Below the pieces are notes generated by a model. That model searched no databases and was not told the origin of the DNA. It saw nothing but the letters and a program-made list of their open reading frames with translations. DNA of 20,400 bases from Rhizobiales bacterium UBA697 (GTDB lineage Bacteria; Pseudomonadota; Alphaproteobacteria; Rhizobiales; Ancalomicrobiaceae), in NCBI GenBank assembly GCA_002298965.1, contig DBMN01000118.1:1-20400 (forward strand), written 5' to 3'. A program made the position numbers and the translations under genes. This document shows positions 13,974 to 20,183 of the stretch, piece after piece; the first letter of the stretch is position 1, and each line of letters starts with the position of its first letter.

Positions 13974-15641
13974 ATGACCGACGACGTTTCTCTGCCACCG
14001 CCACCCGCCCGAAGCGTCGGGTTCCTGAGCTTCGTGACGACCGACGAAAGCGTCGCGCGCGGGCAGTCGAACCTGTGGGCGATCGTCGAGACGGGGATCG
14101 CCATCGTCGCCTTCTGGTGGGTGACGCTGACGGTCGAGACCTGGACGATCTTCTGGACCAGCCTGTTCGTCGCCCCCCTCCTGCTGCTGCGCTCGGAGGC
14201 GTCGGTGAAGCAGGGCGTGGATTGGTTCGAGAACGGGTTCCTCGGCTGGACGTGGCCTGATGACGCAGACGAGAGGTCGGCGGCCGAGCAGAGGTTCGAA
14301 CGTCGGGCTCTGTGGGTCGGAGGCCTGATCGGGTTGGTCCTGGGGGCGATGACCGCCCATCGGCTGTCCATCACGTTTCTCGTCGGCCTCGAGGGCTGGC
14401 CTGCCTTCTGGCGTGGAGCGGCAGTCAGCGTGATCAGCGTCGTGATTGCGGGAGCAGCAGCGGGAGCGGCAGCGGGAGCGACAGCGGGAGCGGGAGCGGC
14501 AGCGGGAGCGGCAGCGGTAGCTGGAGCGGTAGCGGTAGCGGCAGCGGCAGCGGCGGCAGCTGCAGCGGTAGCGGTAGCGGTAGCGGGAGCGGGAGCGGGA
14601 GCGGGAGCGGGAGCGGTAGCGGGAGCGGTAGCGGGAGCGGGAGCGGGAGCAGTAGCGGGAGCGAGAGCGAGAGCGAGAGCGAGAGCGGGAGCGAGAGCGA
14701 GAGCGGGAGCGAGAGCGAGAGCGAGAGCGAGAGCGAGAGCGAGAGCGCTGGTGGTAGCGGTATACCTCTTGCCTGCGCTCGCTCTCGGCATTTGGCTCAT
14801 ATCCGTGACGATCCGTTTCCTCGCCACCCTCCGTCACCCCGTCGCGGGGTTGGTGGCGCTGCCGGTCAACATCCGACGGCTGACATTCTTCACGGCCCCC
14901 GGACATGCACCCGATCTGTTGCCAGGCATTCCGTCTGGGCGCGGGTTCCGAGTCATGGAGATGTGCGCAGCATGCTCGACTCGCCTGTCTTCGAACAACG
15001 CTGAAGTGCGCATCATTGGCATGGGTCTGGCGTTGATCATCCCCATCTGGTTCATCCCCGGTTGGGCCTATCGTTTCGTCCTGAAATCCACGATGTGGTT
15101 CTGGTGGATCGGGCTCTTCCTCGGCGGCGCACCGGACATTTCCGAGGGCACGCGCGGATTGAAGGCCGACCATCTGCAGAAGTGGTGGCATTGGGCCTTG
15201 GTCGTGGCCTCGGCTGGGGGATTGGCGGTGACCGGGGCCGTCACGTGGTGGCCGGCAGCGATCGGCAACAGTCTTTCCGCGGAACCGATCCTGCCGGTGC
15301 TGACGGTCCTCGTCGCCTTCGATTTCCTGAACTCGTCGCTTCTGCCGATCGTCAACATGCTCAACGCCGCTCTGACCATCACGCTGATGGCGTGGGCGCA
15401 ATCGATCATCGTCGACGCCGAGAAGGCTGGGCGCGACGTCGCTCGTCAGATGACGGCCCATGCGGTCGTCGGCAAGTTCAAGAAGACCCTCGGGGCACTG
15501 TCGATCGCGCTGATTCTGGTCTATGCGCCGCTTCACACCAATGCCCGGCGGGGATGGCTGCCGGTCTCACCCTTCGTGGCGAGTGTGCTCGACGGGATCT
15601 ACGGCAATTACGCCGCAGCATTGATGCCGGCGCCTCGCTGA
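13974..15641 (+). CDS. Multi-spanning membrane protein of unknown function with a 100-residue Ala-X repeat
   Basis: A 555-aa protein I do not recognise. After a short cytoplasmic-looking N-terminus there are hydrophobic helices near residues 36-53, 57-72, 113-129 and 147-158. Residues 159-258 are encoded by a DNA hexamer repeat: an Ala/Gly/Val part (about 70 residues, hydrophobic enough for one or more membrane helices), then an Ala-Arg part with 12 arginines. A helix at 259-282 and several more follow (about 349-367, 408-427, 438-475, 507-523). A non-repeat domain lies between them, with LRHPVAGLVALPVNIRR, a CAAC pair in EMCAACST, and HAPDLLPG. The ATG at 13974 has aggaa upstream; the frame is open 43 codons earlier, but that is Arg-rich noise. 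Base composition appears less GC-rich than the neighbours outside the repeat. It is flanked by a divergent phosphatase and convergent fabI. Confidence 0.82.
   Translation: MTDDVSLPPPPARSVGFLSFVTTDESVARGQSNLWAIVETGIAIVAFWWVTLTVETWTIFWTSLFVAPLLLLRSEASVKQGVDWFENGFLGWTWPDDADERSAAEQRFERRALWVGGLIGLVLGAMTAHRLSITFLVGLEGWPAFWRGAAVSVISVVIAGAAAGAAAGATAGAGAAAGAAAVAGAVAVAAAAAAAAAAVAVAVAGAGAGAGAGAVAGAVAGAGAGAVAGARARARARAGARARAGARARARARARARALVVAVYLLPALALGIWLISVTIRFLATLRHPVAGLVALPVNIRRLTFFTAPGHAPDLLPGIPSGRGFRVMEMCAACSTRLSSNNAEVRIIGMGLALIIPIWFIPGWAYRFVLKSTMWFWWIGLFLGGAPDISEGTRGLKADHLQKWWHWALVVASAGGLAVTGAVTWWPAAIGNSLSAEPILPVLTVLVAFDFLNSSLLPIVNMLNAALTITLMAWAQSIIVDAEKAGRDVARQMTAHAVVGKFKKTLGALSIALILVYAPLHTNARRGWLPVSPFVASVLDGIYGNYAAALMPAPR
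14448..14747 (+). repeat. Hexanucleotide tandem repeat, 50 units of GCN-NNA (mostly GCG-NNA), within the membrane protein gene
   Basis: Fifty in-frame 6-bp units fill 300 bp. The second codon is gga, gca, gta, aca or aga, with a few substitutions (gct, gca for gcg). Unit types are ordered: mixed gcggga/gcggca/gcggta at the 5' side, mainly gcggga in the middle (five perfect copies at 14583-14612), gcgaga at the 3' side (six perfect copies at 14709-14744). The plus strand is G/A-rich. The five gcggga copies form a canonical G-quadruplex motif, GGG runs with 3-nt AGC loops. Because the unit is a multiple of three, gain or loss of copies keeps the frame and changes only the length of the Ala-X tract. 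Confidence 0.97.
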
Positions 15642-15680
15642 ACTTCCCTTTCGACGAGATCAGAACCGCGACGGCACATG

Positions 15681-15712
15681 AAAAAGGCGCCGCCGTTACC
15701 GGCAGCGCCTTG
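15681..15712 (-). terminator. Rho-independent terminator of fabI
   Basis: aggcgccgccg (15685-15695) and cggcagcgcct (15700-15710) form an 11-bp stem with one mismatch and a ttac loop. On the minus strand it is followed by a run of T (complement of aaaaa at 15681-15685), 33 bp after the fabI stop. Located between converging genes, it may also slow transcription from the membrane protein gene. Confidence 0.8.
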
Positions 15713-15742
15713 CTTTCGTGTCGCGGTCGCCGGGACCGCGCC

Positions 15743-16561
15743 TCACTCTTTGACCACCGAGATATCCGGGGCATCGACCGCCTTCATGCCGACGACGTGG
15801 TAGCCGGCGTCGACGTGGTGGATCTCGCCGGTCACGCCGCGGCCGAGGTCGGAGATGAGGTAGAGCGCGCTCGCGCCCACTTCCTCGATCGACACGGTGC
15901 GCTTCAGCGGGGCGTTGTACTCGTTCCACTTCAGAATGTAGCGGAAGTCGCCGATGCCGGAGGCGGCCAGCGTCTTGATCGGGCCGGCGGAGATCGCGTT
16001 GACGCGGATGGCCTTGGCGCCGAGGTCGACGGCGAGATAACGCACCGACGCCTCGAGCGCGGCCTTGGCGACGCCCATGACGTTGTAGTGCGGCATGACC
16101 TTCTCGGCGCCGTAATAGGTCAGCGTGACGATCGAACCGCCGTCCGGCATCAGCTTCTCGGCGCGCTGGGCGATCGCGGTCAGCGAATAGACCGAGATGT
16201 TCATCGTGCGATCGAAGTTCGCCGACGTGGTGTCGACGTAGCGGCCGGTCAGCTCGTCCTTGTCGGAGAAGGCGATGGCGTGGACGAGAAAGTCGATCTT
16301 GCCCCACACGCGCTCGACCTCGGCGAAGACCGCGTCGATCGTGGTCGGGTCGGTGACGTCGCAATGGCCGACGACGATGCCGCCGAGTTCGGCGGCGAGC
16401 GGCTCGACGCGCTTCTTCAGGGCATCGCCCTGGTAGGTCAGCGCGATCTCCGCACCCGCGTCGCGCGCAGCCTTGGCGATGCCCCAGGCGATCGAGCGGT
16501 TGTTGGCCACGCCCATCACGAGACCACGCTTGCCGGCCATGAGGCCCTTGGTGTCGGCCAT
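15743..16561 (-). CDS. fabI: Enoyl-[acyl-carrier-protein] reductase [NADH]
   Basis: Reduces trans-2-enoyl-ACP to acyl-ACP in each round of type II fatty acid synthesis; target of triclosan-like inhibitors. A 272-aa SDR-fold protein with the FabI-type variant nucleotide site GVANNRSIAWGIAKA (17-31), DVTDP (68-72), VHAIAFSDKDELTG (93-106) and the catalytic Tyr159-x6-Lys166 in HYNVMGVAK, with a second conserved Tyr149. The C-terminal ISDLGRGVTGEIHHVDAGYH is typical. The ATG at 16561 has gaaggg upstream. The gene ends in a strong terminator. SRAP lies upstream on the same strand with a 111-bp gap, so fabI probably has its own promoter there. Confidence 0.97.
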   Translation of the reverse strand: MADTKGLMAGKRGLVMGVANNRSIAWGIAKAARDAGAEIALTYQGDALKKRVEPLAAELGGIVVGHCDVTDPTTIDAVFAEVERVWGKIDFLVHAIAFSDKDELTGRYVDTTSANFDRTMNISVYSLTAIAQRAEKLMPDGGSIVTLTYYGAEKVMPHYNVMGVAKAALEASVRYLAVDLGAKAIRVNAISAGPIKTLAASGIGDFRYILKWNEYNAPLKRTVSIEEVGASALYLISDLGRGVTGEIHHVDAGYHVVGMKAVDAPDISVVKE

Positions 16562-16672
16562 CGAATTGCCCTTCGTTCTTCCGTTTTCGTGGCGGGTTCT
16601 ATGACACGGGCGTCCGGGAGCCGCAAGCAGGAGGGTGCCGCACGATGACGCGAGCGGCGCCGGCGGTGCGGT

Positions 16673-17377
16673 TCAGAAGAGATCGAGCTGTCCGCCGCCG
16701 TTCGCGCCGCCCTCCCCGCCCCCGCTCGCGGTCCGTCGCGGCGCGACGGGGCGCGGCGGCTTCGGCGGCGGCGCGATCTCGACCAGATCGAAGAGTTCGT
16801 CGGGTGCCGGCACCAGCAGGCGACGGGCGGCCTTGACGTCGACCGTCGGATCGAGCCAGGCGGCGAAGTCCTCCGGCGCGATCACCGCCGGCATGCGGTC
16901 GTGGATGGCGCCGACGGTGGCGTTGGCGTCGACCGTCAGGATCGCCGCGGTGTCGACCTCCGAGCCGTCGGGCGACGACCAGGTCTCGGCGAGGCCGGCG
17001 AAGGCGACGATGCCGCCGCCGCGCGGCACGAGGTGGAACGGCGTGCGTCGATTGCCGTCGCGGCGCCATTCGACGAAGCCGGTCGCCGGAACCAGACAGC
17101 GGCCATGGCGCATCGCCCCGCGGAACGACGGCTTTTCCGCCGCGGTCTCGGCGCGCGCGTTGATCAGCAGCGAGAAGGCGGCGGGGTCCTTCACCCAGGA
17201 CGGCCAGAAGCCCCAGCGCACCAGACGGAAGCGGCGGCGCCCCTCGGCGAGCACGACGACGGCGATCGGTTCGGTCGGACGGATGTCGTCGCGGGCGGGG
17301 AAGTTGGGCCGGTCTTCGTATTCGAAGAGCCGGCGAACTTCTTCCGGCGGCGCGGCGAGCATGAAGCGTCCGCACAT
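16673..17377 (-). CDS. SOS response-associated peptidase (SRAP, HMCES/YedK family)
   Basis: A 234-aa SRAP protein. Family members form a covalent thiazolidine crosslink with abasic sites in single-stranded DNA through Cys2 after Met removal. The sequence begins MCGRFML, and the conserved Asn73 (INARAET), Glu103 (TGFVEWR) and His159 (IHDRMP) are present. The start ATG at 17377 follows cgaggagagaacgac, an excellent ribosome binding site; the longer upstream frame was rejected because Cys must be residue 2. The C-terminal 40 residues are a Pro/Gly-rich tail (APPPKPPRPVAPRR ... QLDLF) not needed for the fold; the terminal QLDLF resembles a beta-clamp-binding motif. I see no LexA box in the divergent 103-bp region shared with the next gene. 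Confidence 0.95.
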   Translation of the reverse strand: MCGRFMLAAPPEEVRRLFEYEDRPNFPARDDIRPTEPIAVVVLAEGRRRFRLVRWGFWPSWVKDPAAFSLLINARAETAAEKPSFRGAMRHGRCLVPATGFVEWRRDGNRRTPFHLVPRGGGIVAFAGLAETWSSPDGSEVDTAAILTVDANATVGAIHDRMPAVIAPEDFAAWLDPTVDVKAARRLLVPAPDELFDLVEIAPPPKPPRPVAPRRTASGGGEGGANGGGQLDLF

Positions 17378-17480
17378 GTCGTTCTCTCCTCGACGGAATC
17401 TCTGTCGGACTGCTGTCGCGTAAGCGAAATGGTAACGCCTGGAAACCAAAATCGGAAACAGAACGACCGAGCAGGAAGAC

Positions 17481-18011
17481 ATGGGACCGGCACACGCGAC
17501 CATCGACGAGGATCCGACCGACCGTCTTCGGCCGGAGAAACTCGCCGCTGCGAACATCAACCCGGTGACCCGGCTCGCGACCGATTATCTCAATCACTTC
17601 AACGACGTCGTCATGATGCTCGAGCTCGTTCCGGACATGCCGGAATGTATCGAGGACGTGGTGGGCTGGGTGCCCGTCACCTATGACGACTACTTCCGCA
17701 ACTCCCATTTCCGCGAACGCGAGCTCGCCGTTCTCGCCTGGGAGAACGCCGATCCCGACGTGCGTTCGGAGTTCGACGCCGCCGTCACCCACCTCGACTG
17801 CGCCATGGCGGAGGCGATCTGCCTCGCCGAGCGCTGCGACGGCACCGACGGGGAAGCCGGCGAACGGCTGCGCGACTGCGTCGTCGGCCGCCTCAAGCCG
17901 CTGATCGCCACCGCGTCCGCCATCGTCAACGGCACCGCCGCGCAGCGGGCCGGCTTCGACGACGGCACCGATCCCGGCGCGCAGGCGGCGATCGACGAAC
18001 TCTTCCACTGA
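17481..18011 (+). CDS. Conserved hypothetical protein, alphaproteobacterial type (176 aa)
   Basis: A soluble 176-aa helical, acidic protein with no signal peptide or recognised domain. The segment NPVTRLATDYLNHFNDVVMMLELVPDMPE at residues 27-55 and the region around YDDYFRNSHFRERELAVLA look strongly conserved in style, and I associate such proteins with Rhizobiales chromosomes, but no function is known to me. The ATG at 17481 follows caggaagac, a good ribosome binding site. A NUDIX hydrolase starts 5 bp after its stop, so the two are cotranscribed and probably translationally coupled. It is divergent from the SRAP gene. Confidence 0.88.
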   Translation: MGPAHATIDEDPTDRLRPEKLAAANINPVTRLATDYLNHFNDVVMMLELVPDMPECIEDVVGWVPVTYDDYFRNSHFRERELAVLAWENADPDVRSEFDAAVTHLDCAMAEAICLAERCDGTDGEAGERLRDCVVGRLKPLIATASAIVNGTAAQRAGFDDGTDPGAQAAIDELFH

Positions 18012-18016
18012 TCGCC

Positions 18017-18523
18017 GTGGACGACGACGCCACGCCCCGCCGCCGCGACGCCGTCTCGGTGGTCGTCTGTCGCGACGACACGGTCCTGCTCGTCCGGCGC
18101 GGTCGCGCGCCCTCCGCCGGTCGCTGGGCACCGCCGGGCGGGCGTATCGAGACCGGCGAGACGGCGCATGACGCCGCCATTCGCGAACTGCGCGAGGAGA
18201 CGGGGCTCACGGCCGAGATCATCGGCGACCTCGGCATCCGCGAGGTCGCGAGCCACGACGCCGACGGCACGCCGACGCTCTTCGCCATCGCCGTCTTCGT
18301 CGCCCTCGCCGGCCCCGAGGAACCGATCCCCGGCGACGATGCGGCCGAGGCGCGCTTCGTGCCCCGCCACTCGCTCGCCGACTTCGACCTCGTCGCCGGA
18401 CTGATGCCCTGGCTCGAACGGGCCTTTCGCCTCCATGATGGATATCGCGCCGCGAACGGGTTAAGGAACGCGGTGTCCGGCGAGGCGGCCGAGGGACGAG
18501 GGCGAGATGGCGAAGACGGCTGA
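18017..18523 (+). CDS. NUDIX hydrolase
   Basis: A 168-aa NUDIX hydrolase that would cleave a nucleoside diphosphate linked to another moiety; the substrate is not evident. The NUDIX box is intact at residues 42-64: G-x5-E-x7-REL-REETGL. The preceding SAGRWAPPGG is typical of the ADP-ribose/NADH-type or MutT-like subfamilies. The start codon is GTG at 18017, 5 bp after the previous stop, with no independent ribosome binding site, implying translational coupling. The last 25 residues (after WLERAFRLHDGYRA) are a low-complexity tail whose coding sequence overlaps the next gene by 17 nt. Confidence 0.93.
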   Translation: MDDDATPRRRDAVSVVVCRDDTVLLVRRGRAPSAGRWAPPGGRIETGETAHDAAIRELREETGLTAEIIGDLGIREVASHDADGTPTLFAIAVFVALAGPEEPIPGDDAAEARFVPRHSLADFDLVAGLMPWLERAFRLHDGYRAANGLRNAVSGEAAEGRGRDGEDG

Positions 18524-18920
18524 GGGCGAGACGAGCTTGCGCCGACGGGCGGCACGCTGGGCGGCGGGTCTCCTCGTCGCGGCCTCGACGATCGCACCGG
18601 TCGGCGCGGCGGAAGAGGCCTCGCTCGACGACACGCTCGCCAATCTCGCCGAGACGCTCGGCGCGCTGCAGCATCTGCGTCCGCTGTGCGGCGCCCAGGA
18701 CGGCAACGCCTGGCGCGACCAGATGAACGCCGTGCTCGACGCCGTCCAGCCGACGCGCGAGAAGCGGCTGGCGATCGTCGACCGCTTCAACCAGTCCTAT
18801 CGCGGCAGCGTCGCGGCGCAGCGCGGCTGCACGGCCGCGGCCCGTCTCCTGGCCGAGACCTACCGCAAGCGCGGCGAGGCGCTGGGGCGCGACATCCTCA
18901 CGCGCTGGGGCCACACCTGA
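18507..18920 (+). CDS. TIGR02301-type secreted protein
   Basis: A 137-aa protein resembling the TIGR02301 family of alphaproteobacterial exported proteins of unknown function. It has an N-terminal signal peptide (LRRRAARWAAGLLVAASTIAPVGA, written here as residues 11-34, cleavage near 34/35) and a mature helical part with two cysteines, Cys61 (LRPLC) and Cys108 (QRGC), likely a periplasmic disulfide. The WRDQMNAVLD and FNQSYRG segments are characteristic. The ATG at 18507 overlaps the end of the NUDIX gene; gagggcgag lies before it as ribosome binding site. It is the third gene of the operon. Confidence 0.85.
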   Translation: MAKTAEGETSLRRRAARWAAGLLVAASTIAPVGAAEEASLDDTLANLAETLGALQHLRPLCGAQDGNAWRDQMNAVLDAVQPTREKRLAIVDRFNQSYRGSVAAQRGCTAAARLLAETYRKRGEALGRDILTRWGHT

Positions 18921-18959
18921 CCGCACGTCGGACGGTTCCGTGGCATTCGAACCACGGCG

Positions 18960-18997
18960 TTAACCATTTCGACACGAATTTTAACACTCGTTAAGAA
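18960..18997 (+). promoter_or_regulatory. AT-rich candidate promoter with CtrA-like half-sites
   Basis: TTAACCAT (18960-18967), TTAA-N6-TTAA (18981-18994) and a possible promoter TCGACA (18969-18974), 17 nt, TAAGAA (18992-18997) lie in the only AT-rich patch of the 228-bp gap before the 86-aa gene. TTAACCAT matches a known CtrA half-site form; the pair spacing is 6, not the canonical 7. A 6-bp hairpin (18938-18957) after the preceding gene lacks a T-tract. Confidence 0.4.
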
Positions 18998-19043
18998 TAT
19001 GGCCCCGGACGGCGCGACCGCAGGGTAACGCCGTGCTATTTCT

Positions 19044-19129
19044 CGTGTCGGGAGGGGATGCCGACGAAGCATCCCGAGGGACACGCCGCCGGACCCGTTC
19101 ACGGCGGCAATGGTCGGCTGCGCGCCGAC
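19044..19129 (+). ncRNA. Structured leader: three consecutive hairpins before the 86-aa gene
   Basis: Hairpin 1: cgtgtc (19044-19049) with gacacg (19080-19085), a 5x4 internal loop, then gggatgc (19055-19061) with gcatccc (19069-19075), 7-nt loop. Hairpin 2: gccgccg (19085-19091) with cggcggc (19102-19108), sharing one base with hairpin 1. Hairpin 3: gtcggc (19113-19118) with gccgac (19124-19129), 5-nt loop. They occupy the leader between the candidate promoter and the ATG at 19149. This could be a cis-regulatory leader or a separate small RNA; no known riboswitch class is recognised. In a very GC-rich genome some such pairing is expected by chance. Confidence 0.35.
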
Positions 19130-19148
19130 GGGACACGACGAGACCGAC

Positions 19149-19409
19149 ATGCTCGACGAGACGAGCCTTCACGAGATCGAGCCGACGCTGGCGGAGAAGA
19201 AGCGCGCCGCCTACGAGATGGTCGCCGACGCCATGGCCGAGGCCGAGGCCGAGGGCATCGATCGCGACATCGTCGCCCAGGCGGCGCTGTTCGCCGTGGT
19301 CTCCGATCTCGTCACCACCTGGGGCGAGGTCGAGGTCGCCGATTTCGTCGAGCGCATGGTCGACCGCGTGCTCGCCGGCGAGTTCACGATCAACCGTCAG
19401 CTACAGTGA
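19149..19409 (+). CDS. Hypothetical helical protein (86 aa)
   Basis: An acidic, all-helical 86-aa cytoplasmic protein without recognised domain: LAEKKRAAYEMVADAMAEAE followed by GIDRDIVAQAALFAVVSDLV and ADFVERMVDRVLAGEF. Start at the ATG 19149, whose protein begins MLDETSLHEIEP. An ATG 39 bp upstream is in frame, but it would put a hairpin inside the coding region and adds an unconvincing sequence. The ribosome binding site is weak (gacgagaccgac). It is preceded by a structured leader and overlaps the convergent LysE gene by 9 bp at the 3' end. Residue patterns look conserved, and codon use fits the genome. Confidence 0.78.
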   Translation: MLDETSLHEIEPTLAEKKRAAYEMVADAMAEAEAEGIDRDIVAQAALFAVVSDLVTTWGEVEVADFVERMVDRVLAGEFTINRQLQ

Positions 19410-20042
19410 GGCGAGGCCGCCGAAGGCCAGCCGTCCCAGCACCGCGACCCCGAAGACCACCAGGATCGACCCGGCGACGAGGTTGATTCGCGCCAGCATG
19501 GCGTCGGTCATGCGGTCGCGCAGCGCCGCAACGGCGGTCGCGACCAGAAGCCACCAGCCCGAACCGCCCGACACCACGCCGATCACGAACATGCCGGCGG
19601 CGACCCAGTCGCCGGGCTGCGGCGCCCAGCTCCCGAGCGAACCGAACAGCGCCAGGAAGCCGAGAACCGTCGCCGGGTTGGTGATGGTCATGCCGAAGGT
19701 CGCCGCCGCGGTCGCCCAGGGCGTGCCGCCGTCGCCGTCGTCGGCGTCGAGATGGGGATGGGCGCGGGCGGTGCGGATGCCGAAGGCGATCAGCAACAGG
19801 CCGCCGATCAGCTGCAGCCAGAACGAATGGCCCTCGACGAAACCCGAGACCGCGGTGATGCCGAAGGCGGCGACCGCGGCGAAGAGTCCATCGGCGGTCA
19901 CGGCGCCGAGACCGGCGGCGAGACCGGAGAGGAAGCCCGAGCGGAAGGCGCGCTGGACGCACAGGATGTTGACCGGACCGACGGGGGCGGAAAAGACGAC
20001 GCCGACACCGAGACCGGTGAGGAGGAGCGGCAGGCTCGACAT
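19401..20042 (-). CDS. LysE-family amino acid exporter
   Basis: A 213-aa inner-membrane transporter of the LysE/RhtB superfamily, which exports amino acids or related metabolites. It has the usual layout of about six hydrophobic segments, with an N-terminal helix containing SAPVGPVNILCVQRA (18-32; the conserved PGP-like turn appears as PVGP), a loop of Asp/Gly residues (HLDADDGDGG) after the third helix, and TNPATVLGFLALFG in the second half. ATG at 20042. The stop overlaps the 3' end of the 86-aa gene by 9 bp on the opposite strand. Substrate cannot be assigned, and no LysG-type regulator is adjacent. Confidence 0.93.
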   Translation of the reverse strand: MSSLPLLLTGLGVGVVFSAPVGPVNILCVQRAFRSGFLSGLAAGLGAVTADGLFAAVAAFGITAVSGFVEGHSFWLQLIGGLLLIAFGIRTARAHPHLDADDGDGGTPWATAAATFGMTITNPATVLGFLALFGSLGSWAPQPGDWVAAGMFVIGVVSGGSGWWLLVATAVAALRDRMTDAMLARINLVAGSILVVFGVAVLGRLAFGGLASL

Positions 20043-20118
20043 CGCGGCGCGGTCCCTCTTCTTCGGTTTCGGTTCGACGGTCGCTTGTGCGGCCGCCCCT
20101 CATGGATAACATGCCGGC

Positions 20119-20134
20119 CGGTGCTTCGGCACCG
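20119..20134. other. C(UUCG)G tetraloop hairpin in the divergent region before the last gene
   Basis: cggtgc (20119-20124), ttcg, gcaccg (20129-20134): a perfect 6-bp stem closed by an exceptionally stable C(UUCG)G tetraloop. It lies in the 141-bp gap between the LysE gene and the secreted-protein gene, about 50 bp before the latter's ATG. No T-tract follows. Confidence 0.45.
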
Positions 20135-20183
20135 AAGCGGGTTCGACCACGAGCCCGCGTCACGGTCAAGCGGGTCGGTTTTC

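Noticed and set aside
14448..14747. CRISPR array
   Set aside because: The period is 6 bp with no spacers; no cas gene is present.
14312..15004. Plus-strand open frame with Gly-Ser and Ser-Glu repeats
   Set aside because: It is the shifted reading of the same repeat. The frame at 13974-15641 has membrane helices on both sides, a ribosome binding site and a full-length continuation.
13767..15536. Long minus-strand open frame across the hexamer repeat (Arg-Ser dipeptides), and a second at 13835-14827 (Ala-Leu/Ala-Pro)
   Set aside because: The repeat contains no stop codon in these frames, so frames opposite it stay open automatically. The parts outside the repeat have no domain, start signal or plausible composition.
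17378..17480. LexA box controlling the SRAP gene
   Set aside because: Neither GTTC-N7-GTTC nor GAAC-N7-GAAC (alphaproteobacterial LexA) is present; single GTTC/GAAC occurrences lack a partner at the right spacing.
18981..18994. Canonical full CtrA site
   Set aside because: The TTAA pair is spaced by 6 bp instead of 7, so only CtrA-like half-sites are claimed.
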